Positions 8,305 to 16,794 of a stretch of DNA of 64,000 bases are shown in pieces. The translations under genes and the position numbers were made by a program. Origin of the DNA: Dyella marensis (GTDB taxonomy: Bacteria > Pseudomonadota > Gammaproteobacteria > Xanthomonadales > Rhodanobacteraceae); contig NZ_FONH01000001.1 in the NCBI RefSeq assembly GCF_900112865.1, positions 434,001 through 498,000 on the forward strand, in the 5' to 3' direction. Under the pieces are notes generated by a model. That model did not search any database, was not told where the DNA came from, and worked only from the letters and a program-made list of their open reading frames with translations. Every line of letters starts with the position of its first letter. The stretch's first letter is position 1.

Positions 8305-8885
8305 TCGCCTCGCCGCGGCACAGCGCCGAGGTCGCCGCGCACCCGCAACAGGCGCTCCACGACTACGCGCTGACGCAGCGCGAACGGCGCCGCCTGTGGG
8401 TGATGGCCAGCGATGCGCGCATGCACATGAACTGCACGCTGTACCGCATCAATCGCATCATCCCCATCCATTCCGTGTTGCCGTGCACCTGCCGGAGGCT
8501 GGGCGAGGCGCTGGGCGGCGTGCTCGACGCCTATTTCGCCGACGAGCCGGACAGCACGCTGCAATACCTGCTCGAAGCCCATCGCTTTGCGCACTGGCTG
8601 CTGGCCCGTCCACCGGCGATCGATTGGCCGCTGGATGCCCTGCGCGACCTGCTCACCTTCGAACTGGCCTGCCACCACGTGATGAGCGCACCACGCCAGG
8701 CGCCCGATACGAGCGAGGACGATCCGCGCCTGTGCCTGGTCACGCTGCACCACGATGTCAGCCACCTGCTCGACGATCAGACGTCCACGCCGACGCCGCT
8801 GCCCGCGCCGGTGACACTGCTGCTGGATGCGCGTGGGGATGCGCTCTGTGTCATGCCGGTGGACAGCGAAGATGTGGCGGATTGA
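8265..8885 (+). CDS. DUF2063-like partner of the MNIO enzyme (MbnC/TglI/BufC type)
   Basis: A 206-residue protein. The N-terminal FQRALGDLI and the central LYRINRII...RRLGEALGGVLDAYFADEP match the helical pattern of DUF2063-type partner proteins, which recruit the precursor peptide to the MNIO enzyme. Similarity is loose, as is normal for such partners. It has five or so cysteines, including CTC near 68. The start ATG lies inside the MNIO gene, which implies coupled translation and a fixed ratio. It ends 23 bases before a convergent gene, so the operon has three genes. Confidence 0.7.
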   Translation: MSLAEFQRALGDLIASPRHSAEVAAHPQQALHDYALTQRERRRLWVMASDARMHMNCTLYRINRIIPIHSVLPCTCRRLGEALGGVLDAYFADEPDSTLQYLLEAHRFAHWLLARPPAIDWPLDALRDLLTFELACHHVMSAPRQAPDTSEDDPRLCLVTLHHDVSHLLDDQTSTPTPLPAPVTLLLDARGDALCVMPVDSEDVAD

Positions 8886-8908
8886 CGGCTATCGGGAAAC
8901 AGATTGCC

Positions 8909-9346
8909 TCAACCAAGTTCTTGCGCCAGCCCGATGAGCAGCCCTTCCGGGCCGCGGATATAGCAGAGCCTGTAGACGTCCTGATAATCGACCACTTCGC
9001 CCACGAGCTGCGCACCGTGCCTGCGGAGCCGCGCGAGCGTCTCGTCGAGGTCGTCTACAGTGAACATGACGCGCAAGTAGCCCAGGGCATTCACCGGCGC
9101 GTTGCGATGATCCGCGGCGACGGACGGCCGGAGAAACCGCGAGAGTTCGAGCCGGCTGTGGCCGTCCGGCGTGGACATCATGGCGATCTCGACCTGCTGA
9201 TCGCCCAGTCCGGTGACACGTCCGGCCCATGCACCTTTGATCATGGCGCGGCCTTCGAGATTGAGACCGAGTTCGCGAAAAAATGCGATCGTCGTATCGA
9301 GGTCTTCGATGACGATGCCCACGTTGTCCATCCGTTTCAGTGCCAC
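8909..9346 (-). CDS. VOC family protein (glyoxalase/bleomycin-resistance fold)
   Basis: A 145-residue protein with the two beta-alpha-beta-beta-beta units of the vicinal oxygen chelate fold: MDNVGIVIEDLDTTIAFFRELG at the start and YLRVMFTVDDLDETLARLRRHG in the second half, ending in GPEGLLIGLAQELG. Such proteins are metal-dependent lyases, isomerases or dioxygenases; the substrate cannot be told. I place the start at GTG 9346 because the fold begins there and a GGGGAG site lies about six bases upstream. An upstream extension to 9565 is open but has no domain. Confidence 0.85.
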   Translation of the reverse strand: MALKRMDNVGIVIEDLDTTIAFFRELGLNLEGRAMIKGAWAGRVTGLGDQQVEIAMMSTPDGHSRLELSRFLRPSVAADHRNAPVNALGYLRVMFTVDDLDETLARLRRHGAQLVGEVVDYQDVYRLCYIRGPEGLLIGLAQELG

Positions 9347-9559
9347 GTGCCCGCTCCCCAAAGACGTCAGTTGCCGGAAAGCCGCAGGATACCCATGGGT
9401 CAAATGCGGCGATTGCAAATGAATAAACATCAAGCGGCCCCATCGATTTCGTAATTGCGCGCCGCCGGCAGCCTTCTCAGCATGCATGGCCGGCGAGCAC
9501 GACGCTCGCCGTGTTCCGGATGAACTCTGCAGTTCCATCAACCGAGAGGGTTTCCCAGT

Positions 9560-10774
9560 ATGCATTTACGCAATGGGTCCGTTACCCGAAATCGAGCCCT
9601 TATGACTGTCCGCCGCCGATCCGCTGGAGGCCAGCCAAAGTTCCGGATGCTCCCCGCCCTGCTCCTGGCCGCCAGCTTGTCGCTGATCCCGCTAAGCGGG
9701 CGCGCGCAGTTGGCCAATCCCACCTATGGCTGGAACCTCGGCAACACCCTGGAGGCCACCTGGTCGGGCGCGGTGATGCCCACGCAGCAGCTGATCAATA
9801 ACGTCGCGGCCGCCGGCTTCAACACCATTCGCATTCCCTGCGCGTGGGACCACAATGCCGATCCCAATACGCATGTGATCAACGCGTCCTACATGGCGAC
9901 GGTCACGCAGGTCGTGAAATGGGCCCAGGCGGCCAATCTCACGGTGATCATCAACGATCATTGGGATGGCGGCTGGTTCGAGAACTCGAACTTCAACAGC
10001 CTCGATACCAACGTCAATGCAAAGCTGGTTTCCTACTGGACGCAGATCGCGAACAACTTCAAGGGTTACAACTCGAAGCTGCTTTTCGCCGTCGCCAACG
10101 AGCCGAACGTGACCTCGCAGGCGCAGACCACGGTGCTGCTGCAGTATTACCAGAACTTCATCAATGCGGTCCGCGCCACCGGCGGCAACAACAGCACGCG
10201 TTGGCTGGTACTCCAGGGGCCGGGTGGCGGAAACATCGACAACACCAACAGCTGGGTGACGACGCTCCCCTCCGACCCGGCCAAGCATCTGGCCTTCGAA
10301 GTGCATTACTACGCGCCCTATCAATTTGCACTGATGAACGCCGACGCCTCGTGGGGATCGATGTGGTACTTCTGGGGCAAGAATTACCACTCCTCGTCGC
10401 TGACGACCCGCAACGCCACCTCTTCCACCGAGGAGTCGTACGTGACGTCGGAACTGCAGAAGATGCAGTCCCAATTCACCAGCAAGGGCATCCCCGTGCT
10501 GCTGGGTGAATTCGGCGCCATCCGCCGCACCGGCACGACAGGCCTGACGGGCACCGAACTCAACCGGCATCTCGCATCGCGGACGTATTTCGACAAGTAC
10601 GTGGTCAGCCAGGCCAACAGCCTCGGCATTCGGCCGGTGTACTGGGACGACAGCGACAACGGCACGGGCAACAATGCCTTCGGCATTTTCAATCGGTCCA
10701 CGGGCGTGCTGACCCGCCCCGATGACGCCCGCGCCTTGACTGGCGGTGCGGCGCTTCCGCCACCGGGGGGCTAG
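9560..10774 (+). CDS. Secreted GH5 endoglucanase-like glycoside hydrolase
   Basis: A 404-residue protein. After a signal region (LPALLLAASLSLIPLSGRAQ, about 31-50) comes a GH5 catalytic domain: GWNLGNTLEA, GFNTIRIP, VIINDHWD, the acid/base Glu in ANEPN (E181), HYYAPYQF, and the nucleophile Glu in LLGEFGA (E317). This is the subfamily type active on beta-1,4-glucans such as cellulose. No carbohydrate-binding module follows. The start ATG has an AGAGGG motif upstream; Met15 or Met30 could also start the protein. A GGAGGC...GCCTCC hairpin near 10830-10870 may end transcription. Confidence 0.93.
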   Translation: MHLRNGSVTRNRALMTVRRRSAGGQPKFRMLPALLLAASLSLIPLSGRAQLANPTYGWNLGNTLEATWSGAVMPTQQLINNVAAAGFNTIRIPCAWDHNADPNTHVINASYMATVTQVVKWAQAANLTVIINDHWDGGWFENSNFNSLDTNVNAKLVSYWTQIANNFKGYNSKLLFAVANEPNVTSQAQTTVLLQYYQNFINAVRATGGNNSTRWLVLQGPGGGNIDNTNSWVTTLPSDPAKHLAFEVHYYAPYQFALMNADASWGSMWYFWGKNYHSSSLTTRNATSSTEESYVTSELQKMQSQFTSKGIPVLLGEFGAIRRTGTTGLTGTELNRHLASRTYFDKYVVSQANSLGIRPVYWDDSDNGTGNNAFGIFNRSTGVLTRPDDARALTGGAALPPPGG

Positions 10775-10895
10775 TGGTCTGCGTCGGTGGGTAACGCGAG
10801 CATGCGGCCGAAGGGATAAAAGGGCCGGAGGCAGTTAAAGGGTAGCTCCTTAATTACCTCCGCCTCCTTTGGCCTTCGTCAGCGGCTGCATCGAA

Positions 10896-11681
10896 TCAGA
10901 TCGCACTGGCCTTTCCGCCATCCATCGGAATGACTGCCCCGGTGACATAACTGGCCAGCGACGAGGCCAGGAACAACGCAACGTTGGCGATTTCCTCGGG
11001 CTCGGCAATCCGCCCCATCGGAATCTCCGCCACCTGCGCCGCCAGCAACTCGTCTTTCGACTTGCCGGTGGCGCGCGACGATGCTTCCAAACCTTCCTGC
11101 ATCCGGCCGGTGCGCGTCGTGCCGGGGTTGATCACATTCACCCGCACGCCCTTTCCCGCATACGCCGTGGCATAGCCGACGGACGCCAGCATCAGGGCCG
11201 CATTCGCCGCTCCACCGCCGATATGCACCGGATTGGCCTGCCGTCCGCCCTGCCCGACGACGTTGACGATGGCGCCGCGCCCACGCGCCGCCATGCGCCG
11301 GATCACCGGATCGATCGCATGCATATAGGTGAAGTACTTCGCCTGCATCGACGCATGCAGCGCATGCGCATCCAGTTCGGCCGGCGGGGTGCGCCGGGCG
11401 GCGCCGGCGCAATTGACCAGCACGTCGATCGGGCCGTGGTCGTCTTCGATCCGCTCCATCACCACCTGCGCGGCGACGCTGTCGGTGAGATCCGCCGGCT
11501 CCACGTGCAGCACCAACCCCTCGCCCTGCAGCTGATGGCGCGCCGTCTGCAGGTGCTCGACCGAGCGCGAGACCCCGATCACCGTAGCCCCTTCGCGCAG
11601 GAACGCCCTGGCGCAGGCGAGGCCGATGCCCTTGCTGGCACCGGTGACGACGACGACACGCCCGGAAAGGCCAAGGTCCAT
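10896..11681 (-). CDS. Atypical short-chain dehydrogenase/reductase
   Basis: A 261-residue SDR. The N-terminal nucleotide site VTGASKGIGLA and the VNCAGAA, RGAIVNVVGQGG and RVNVINPG blocks are normal. However, where classical SDRs have the catalytic YxxxK the sequence reads HIGGGAANAALM, so both the Tyr and the Lys are replaced. This resembles a known group of FabG-like SDRs with incomplete catalytic residues. Reaction and substrate are unknown. The start has a good AGGAG site. The gene is monocistronic and converges with the GH5 gene. Confidence 0.88.
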   Translation of the reverse strand: MDLGLSGRVVVVTGASKGIGLACARAFLREGATVIGVSRSVEHLQTARHQLQGEGLVLHVEPADLTDSVAAQVVMERIEDDHGPIDVLVNCAGAARRTPPAELDAHALHASMQAKYFTYMHAIDPVIRRMAARGRGAIVNVVGQGGRQANPVHIGGGAANAALMLASVGYATAYAGKGVRVNVINPGTTRTGRMQEGLEASSRATGKSKDELLAAQVAEIPMGRIAEPEEIANVALFLASSLASYVTGAVIPMDGGKASAI

Positions 11682-11949
11682 GCGCGAGCTCCTGTGCTGG
11701 GGTCCGCTTATTGAAACAGAAGCCAGCGCCCATTAGCCGTGACGATCCCGGCCACGGCGACCCGCCTCCGGGCGGCCTGATGCTTGTCACCCGCGATACC
11801 TGATGCCCGCCGCTGCCGCCGGCTAAACCTCCGCGCGACCCTATGCATCGAAGGCAGGACCGGGCGCGGCGCGCACTCCGTTCCCGGTCCGCCAACCCCG
11901 GCCCGCCCCCATAGGCCATCAGTCATGTTGCGATTTCAGCGATCGCCTA
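11682..11949. other. Intergenic region upstream of the GntR/ABC operon
   Basis: About 270 bases between the divergent SDR gene and the promoter at 11950. Short open frames here have no start signals or recognisable domains, and I see no gene. Confidence 0.5.
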
Positions 11950-11990
11950 TTGACGGGTTCAAATATGGTGTTATAGTTCACTACAACACC
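11950..11990 (+). promoter_or_regulatory. Sigma-70 promoter with overlapping YtrA/GntR operator
   Basis: TTGACG (11950-11955), a 16-base spacer, and TATAGT (11972-11977) make a strong promoter. A 24-bp palindrome (GGTGTTATAG-TTCA-CTACAACACC, 11967-11990, one mismatch between the arms) covers the -10 box and the likely start of transcription. GntR regulators of the YtrA subfamily bind such sites and repress their own operons, and this operon encodes one two genes downstream. The layout therefore suggests autorepression by steric block. Confidence 0.85.
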
Positions 11991-12020
11991 GGTCCACGAG
12001 TTCACTAAAGGAGACCCGCC

Positions 12021-12350
12021 ATGAAAGCGCCGAACCTGCTCGCCCTGACCGCCGCCGTCCTGCTGACCACCGCTGGCCTGGCCGCCGTGAACAACAACGT
12101 CAAGGTCGTGCCCGTCACTGAAATCAACGGGGTCAAGGTCATCAACCTGGCTCCGATCGAAGTCCGCCCGACCGCCGAGGACATGCGCGCCGCCGCCCTG
12201 CTGGCCGATGCCGGCCTGGCCACCGCCACCGTCGCCATGACCCCGGTCGCCGCCCACGCCGCCGAGAGCGGGGTCGCCCTGCTCGGGGCCCAGCTGGCCA
12301 TGCCCTACTATTCGTTTGGCACCACGTTCGGCCGCATCACGAAGGATTAA
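12021..12350 (+). CDS. Small exported protein heading the GntR/ABC operon
   Basis: A 109-residue protein with a signal peptide (MKAPNLLALTAAVLLTTAGLA). The mature part has an EINGVKVINLAPIEVRPT strand-like region and an Ala-rich helix, and no cysteines. I do not recognise a family. Related Xanthomonadales operons also begin with a small exported protein before ytrA. AAAGGAG is placed 10 bases before the ATG. It is separated from the GntR gene by three bases, so it is part of the same regulon and may act with the ABC transporter at the cell surface. Confidence 0.85.
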   Translation: MKAPNLLALTAAVLLTTAGLAAVNNNVKVVPVTEINGVKVINLAPIEVRPTAEDMRAAALLADAGLATATVAMTPVAAHAAESGVALLGAQLAMPYYSFGTTFGRITKD

Positions 12351-12353
12351 TCC

Positions 12354-12719
12354 ATGACCATCACCTGGAACGACAGCGTCCCGATCTACCGCCAGCTGCG
12401 CGAACGCGTCGTGGCGATGATCCTGGACGGCGCCTTGAACGAGGGCGACCCGCTGCCGTCAGTGCGCCAGGTGGCCGCGGATTTTCAGATCAATCCGCTT
12501 ACGGTCTCCAAGGCGTACCAGGAACTGGTCGACGATCAACTAGTGGAAAAAAGGAGGGGACTGGGAATGTTCGTGATCGATGGAGCCCGCGAGGCATTGC
12601 TGAAGTCCGAGCGCGAGCGGTTCCTGCGCGAAGAGTGGCCCACGCTGTTCGAACGGCTGCAGCGCCTGGGTCTGGATCTCAAGACGCTGCTCAGCGCGGC
12701 GGAGGCCAAGCAGTCATGA
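12354..12719 (+). CDS. GntR-family transcriptional regulator, YtrA subfamily
   Basis: A 121-residue regulator. The winged-helix DNA-binding domain (PIYRQLRERVVAMILDG, LPSVRQVAADFQINPLTVSKAY, VEKRRGLGMFV) fills residues 9-75. The short C-terminal tail of about 45 residues, without a metabolite-binding domain, is diagnostic for the YtrA subfamily. It probably represses the promoter at 11950. It overlaps the ATPase gene by four bases (ATGA), so the two are coupled. The signal it responds to is unknown; homologues respond to cell-envelope stress. Confidence 0.93.
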   Translation: MTITWNDSVPIYRQLRERVVAMILDGALNEGDPLPSVRQVAADFQINPLTVSKAYQELVDDQLVEKRRGLGMFVIDGAREALLKSERERFLREEWPTLFERLQRLGLDLKTLLSAAEAKQS

Positions 12720-13573
12720 ACGCCATCGTCTCCGCCAGCGGACTGCGCAAGCGCTACAAAAACACCACCGCCCTGGACAACGTGGATTTCCGCATCGAGT
12801 CCGGACGCATCGTCGGCCTGATCGGCCCCAACGGCGCCGGCAAGACCACCGCCCTGAAAGCGATCCTGGGCTTGACCGATTTCGAAGGAAAGCTCGACGT
12901 CCTGGGCTTCGACCCGCGCACCCAGCGCGACCGCCTGATGGAACAGGTCTGCTTCATCGCCGACGTGGCGGTGCTGCCCCGCTGGATCCGCGTACATGAG
13001 GCGATCGATTTCGTCGCCAACGTGCATCCGCGCTTCGACCGGGCCAAGTGCGAGGGTTTCCTGGCGCGCACCAAGCTCACCCCGAATCAGCGCGTCAAGC
13101 AGATGTCCAAGGGCATGATCGTGCAGCTGCACCTGGCCCTGGTGATGGCGATCGACGCCCGCCTGCTGGTGCTGGACGAGCCCACCCTGGGCCTGGACAT
13201 CCTCTACCGCAAACAGTTCTACCAGAGCCTGCTGGAAGACTACTTCGACGAGAACAAGACGATCATCGTCACCACGCATCAGGTCGAGGAGATCGAGCAC
13301 ATCCTCACCGACCTGATGTTCATCCGCGACGGCAAGATCGTGCTGGATGCCGACATGGACACGGTCGGCGAGCGCTTCGCCGAAGTGATGGTCGGTGCCG
13401 ACAAGGCCGCGACCGCGCGCAGCATGAAGCCGCTGGACGAACGCCAGGTCTTCGGCAAGAGCATCTTCCTGTTCGACGGCGCCGACCGCGCCACGCTGGA
13501 AGCCATGGGCGAGGTACGCCGCCCGTCGGTCAGCGACCTGTTCGTCGCCACGATGAAAGGGACCTACGCATGA
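12716..13573 (+). CDS. ABC transporter ATP-binding protein
   Basis: A 285-residue ATPase. Walker A (GPNGAGKTT), Walker B (LLVLDEPTLGLD) and the H-loop (TTHQ) are intact. The signature motif is unusual: instead of LSGGQ it reads MSKGM (within VKQMSKGMIVQLHLAL). Such variants are known in exporter ATPases of YtrB/BcrA type. The C-terminal 60 residues look like an accessory domain. It overlaps both neighbouring genes by four bases and surely forms a complex with the following permease. Confidence 0.95.
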   Translation: MNAIVSASGLRKRYKNTTALDNVDFRIESGRIVGLIGPNGAGKTTALKAILGLTDFEGKLDVLGFDPRTQRDRLMEQVCFIADVAVLPRWIRVHEAIDFVANVHPRFDRAKCEGFLARTKLTPNQRVKQMSKGMIVQLHLALVMAIDARLLVLDEPTLGLDILYRKQFYQSLLEDYFDENKTIIVTTHQVEEIEHILTDLMFIRDGKIVLDADMDTVGERFAEVMVGADKAATARSMKPLDERQVFGKSIFLFDGADRATLEAMGEVRRPSVSDLFVATMKGTYA

Positions 13574-14541
13574 AAACCTTCTACTGGATGGTGAAGCGCG
13601 AATTCTGGGAGAACCGCGGCGGCTTCCTGTGGGCGCCGGTGGTCACCGGAGTGGTCTTCCTGGTGCTCAACGTGATGGCCATCGTCGCCGCCGAGGTAAT
13701 GCGGGCGCGCAACGGCATCGAGATCGGCGGCAACAACTTCCGCGTGCTGATCGAGAAGGCCAGCTCCGGCGACCTGGCCCAGGTCGGGGCGGCGCTGGAC
13801 ATGACCATGCTGTCCTCGATGGCGCTGATCACCTTCGTGCTGGCCTTCGTGGTGTTCTTCTACTGCCTGGGTTCGCTGTACGACGACCGCCGCGACCGCA
13901 GCGTGCTGTTCTGGAAGTCGCTGCCGCTGTCCAACACCGGCACCGTGCTGTCCAAGGTGTTCAGTGCCGTGATCCTGGCGCCGGCGATCGCCGTGGTGGT
14001 CGGTATCGCGGTGGGCCTGGTGCAGCTGGTGATCTTCTCCCTGGTGCTGTCCTTCCATGGCATCAACATGTGGGAGCTGCTGACCCTGGCCCACCCGGTG
14101 CGTGCGGTGATCTCGCTGCTCAGCTCGGTTCCGGTGTATGCGCTGTGGGCGGCGCCGGCGGTGGGCTGGTTGATGCTCTGCTCGGCCTGGGCGCGCAGCA
14201 AGCCGTTCCTGTGGGCGGTGGCGGCACCGGTGGTCGCCGGCCTGATGGTGACCTGGTTCGGCATCATGGGTGTGTTCAACCTGCCCACGCAGTGGTTCTG
14301 GTCCAACATCGTGGGGCGGGCGCTGCTGAGCGTGTTCCCCGGTTCGCACTTCGCCATGGACAAGCACGCCTTCCGCGGCATTTCCGAGGGCCTGGGCGAA
14401 GCGCACAACCCGCTGGCGCTGATCTCGCCGACGCAGACCTACGCGGTGCTGGCTTCGCCCAACCTGTGGATCGGTGTCGCGGCCGGCGCCGCCCTGATCG
14501 CCGCGGCCATCTGGTTCCGCCGCACCGGCGACGACAGCTGA
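13570..14541 (+). CDS. ABC transporter permease
   Basis: A 323-residue membrane protein with about six hydrophobic segments (for example APVVTGVVFLVLNVMAIVAA, MALITFVLAFVVFFYCLGSL, LWVGVAAGAAL-like end). The MVKREFWENRGGF start and the DDRRDRSVLFWKSLP loop are typical of ABC-2/YtrC-type permeases. It pairs with the preceding ATPase. The exported substrate cannot be told; by analogy with YtrA operons it may be a cell-wall-active peptide or lipid intermediate. Confidence 0.92.
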   Translation: MKTFYWMVKREFWENRGGFLWAPVVTGVVFLVLNVMAIVAAEVMRARNGIEIGGNNFRVLIEKASSGDLAQVGAALDMTMLSSMALITFVLAFVVFFYCLGSLYDDRRDRSVLFWKSLPLSNTGTVLSKVFSAVILAPAIAVVVGIAVGLVQLVIFSLVLSFHGINMWELLTLAHPVRAVISLLSSVPVYALWAAPAVGWLMLCSAWARSKPFLWAVAAPVVAGLMVTWFGIMGVFNLPTQWFWSNIVGRALLSVFPGSHFAMDKHAFRGISEGLGEAHNPLALISPTQTYAVLASPNLWIGVAAGAALIAAAIWFRRTGDDS

Positions 14542-14619
14542 GCAAGCTCGATGGCGGCGGCCGCAAGGCCGCCGCTGCTTTCTCGCCGATCCCCATCCAG
14601 CACCGACAGGAGTCCCGCC

Positions 14620-15303
14620 ATGAAGTACCGCTCGATCGCTTCCGCCCTGTTCGCCACCACGCTCAGCCTGTCGCTGGCAGCCTGCGGCGGGCCTGAACAT
14701 GCCGATGCCGGCGCCGACACCGGCGCCACCAAGGGCGCGGCCGACGCGATGAAGGAAGTCGACCAGCAGACCTCGCCCTCGTTCATTGCCGCGCAGGTGC
14801 AGAAGGGCATTGACCAGGCCAAGCGCGAGCTGGCCACCAAGGACATCAGCGTCAGCAGCGTGCACATCGGCAGCGGCCACCATGAGGACACCAGCGGTCT
14901 GCCCAAGGCCGTGATCACGCCCCAGGGCGAGCTGATGATCGCCGGCAAGACGGTGACCGCGACGCCCGAGCAGCACACCCTGCTGACGGATTACCGCCAG
15001 CACATCATCGGCATCGCCGAGGCCGGCATGGATATCGGCGCGAGCGGCGCCAGCCTGGGCACCACCGCCGCCAAGGAAGCGATCTGGGGTGCGCTCAGCG
15101 GCAAGAGCGACAAGGACATCGAGAACCGCATCAAGCCGCAGACCGAGCAGATCAAGGCCGCCGCCATCAAGCTGTGCGGACGCATGCCCGACCTGCTCTC
15201 CTCGCAGCAGAAGCTCGCCGCGGCGATGCCGGAGTTCCGGCCCTACGCCACCATGACGCAGAAGGATGTCGAGGATTGCGGCAAGGACACGGATAAGGAT
15301 TGA
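14620..15303 (+). CDS. DUF2884 (YggN-like) lipoprotein
   Basis: A 227-residue protein with a lipoprotein signal peptide; the lipobox LAAC places the lipidated Cys near residue 21. The segment AVITPQGELMIAGKTVTATPEQHTLL.DY followed by an Ala-rich helical region fits the DUF2884/YggN family, whose function is unknown. It follows the ABC permease by 78 bases and may be co-transcribed; AGGAG lies eight bases before the ATG. A shorter relative lies two genes downstream. Confidence 0.8.
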   Translation: MKYRSIASALFATTLSLSLAACGGPEHADAGADTGATKGAADAMKEVDQQTSPSFIAAQVQKGIDQAKRELATKDISVSSVHIGSGHHEDTSGLPKAVITPQGELMIAGKTVTATPEQHTLLTDYRQHIIGIAEAGMDIGASGASLGTTAAKEAIWGALSGKSDKDIENRIKPQTEQIKAAAIKLCGRMPDLLSSQQKLAAAMPEFRPYATMTQKDVEDCGKDTDKD

Positions 15304-15315
15304 GCGACAGCCTGG

Positions 15316-15465
15316 AGCCCCTCTCCCGCTGGCGACCCGAAGGTAGTCCCCGTGGGAGAGAGGGGTTGGGGTGAGGGTACGGGCGGAGCGCAAGGGTGAC
15401 GTGCATCGCTCCGGCCGTACCCTCATCCGCCTGCCGGCACCTTCTCCCGATGGGAGAAGGATTCG
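15316..15465. repeat. Dispersed repeat family A (CCCTCTCCC...GGGAGAGG type)
   Basis: Two mirror-image modules. Each has a short hairpin of the CTCTCCC/GGGAGAG kind and a GGTTGGGGTGAGGGTACGGGCGGAG arm. Other copies lie at 26345, 32541, 38694 and 44685. These are REP/BIME-like intergenic elements. Confidence 0.75.
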
Positions 15466-15514
15466 CTCTTGGAGGCTGGGGTAAAAACGAACCGCTACGG
15501 CAAGGGGAGATTGC

Positions 15515-16762
15515 ATGGGTCTGTCGAGGAGTCTTTCGCTCGCTTCCAAACTGCTGCTGGGCTGTTGCCTGCTCGCCACCGCAGCCCATGCCGCCGACGC
15601 CCGCCTGCGCGGTGAAGCGCTGGATAAGGAAGTCACCCGCCTGATGCAGGCCGCCCACGTGCCCGGCCTGGCGCTGGCGGTGATCGAGAACGGCAAGATC
15701 GTGCACCTCAAGGCCTACGGCCAGCGCGATGTCGAGCAGAAGCTGCCGCTCACCGTCGACACCGTGATGTACGCCGCCTCGATCACCAAGGCCGCCTTCA
15801 CCTATGCCACGCTCAGCCTGCTCGACCAGGGCAAGCTCGATCTGGATGCCTCGATCGCCAGGCTGCTGCCCAAGCCCCTGCCCGACTACGACAAGTACGC
15901 GGACCTGGCCGACGACCCGCGCTGGCGCGCGATCACGCCACGCATGCTGCTGACCCATCGCGCCGGCTTTCCCAATTTCCGCTATTTCCCGCCGGGCGCC
16001 ACCAGCTACGACCCGAACGGCAAGCTGAAGATCTACGCCGAGCCCGGCAGCCGCTACGCCTATTCCGGCGAAGGCATCAACCTGATGCAGTTCGTGCTGG
16101 AGCACGGGCAGGACATCGACGTCGCCACGCTCATGCAGCAGCAGCTGTTCGACCGCTTCGGCATGCGCCGCAGCTCGATGACCTGGCGCGCCGACTTCGC
16201 CGACAACCTGGCCATCGGCTACGACGAGAACGGCAAGCCGCTGGGCCACAAGCAGCGCGGCGGCGTGCGTGCCGCCGGTTCGCTGGACACCACGCCGCGC
16301 GACTACGCGCAGCTGCTGGCCGGGATGGTGCGCGGCGACGGCCTGGGTGCGAAGGCGCGCGCCGAATGGCTGAAGCCGGTGCAGCGCATCCAGTCGGTGC
16401 AGCAGTTCCCGACGCTGGACACCGACACCACCCGCGACAACGACGGCATCCGCCTGTCCACCGCGCTGGGCGTGACGGTCTTCCGATCGTCGCAGGGCCC
16501 CGCCTGGTTCAAGACCGGCCACGACGACGGCACCAACAACCTGGCGCTGTGCCTGCAGGCATCGCGCGACTGCGTGCTGATCATGAGCAACAGCTCGAAC
16601 GCCGAAGGGCTGTACCTGTATCTGCTCGACGCCACGCTGGGCCCGACTTGTTACCCATGGTTCTGGGAAAGCGATATTCCCTACGATCACCCGCAGTGGC
16701 GCTCGCCCGACGCGCGCAGGCAGCCGCATCCGCCGTGCACGCCAGTGCGCCACGCTTCGTAA
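15515..16762 (+). CDS. Secreted serine hydrolase, beta-lactamase family (class C fold)
   Basis: A 415-residue protein. A signal peptide (LLLGCCLLATAAHA) is followed by the beta-lactamase/penicillin-binding-protein-like fold. The three active-site motifs are visible: SITK (S89-K92), YSG (near 190, RYAYSGEG), and KTG (WFKTGHDDG, near 335). Most members are esterases or peptidases rather than antibiotic-resistance enzymes, so I make no resistance claim. It sits between two related lipoproteins on the same strand. Confidence 0.9.
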   Translation: MGLSRSLSLASKLLLGCCLLATAAHAADARLRGEALDKEVTRLMQAAHVPGLALAVIENGKIVHLKAYGQRDVEQKLPLTVDTVMYAASITKAAFTYATLSLLDQGKLDLDASIARLLPKPLPDYDKYADLADDPRWRAITPRMLLTHRAGFPNFRYFPPGATSYDPNGKLKIYAEPGSRYAYSGEGINLMQFVLEHGQDIDVATLMQQQLFDRFGMRRSSMTWRADFADNLAIGYDENGKPLGHKQRGGVRAAGSLDTTPRDYAQLLAGMVRGDGLGAKARAEWLKPVQRIQSVQQFPTLDTDTTRDNDGIRLSTALGVTVFRSSQGPAWFKTGHDDGTNNLALCLQASRDCVLIMSNSSNAEGLYLYLLDATLGPTCYPWFWESDIPYDHPQWRSPDARRQPHPPCTPVRHAS

Positions 16763-16794
16763 ACACTGCACTCATGCTCGAGAGAAGGAACTAC

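Noticed and set aside
15515-16762. Beta-lactam resistance gene
   Set aside because: The SxxK, YSG and KTG motifs fit the broad serine hydrolase family. The length and sequence give no support for a true AmpC enzyme.
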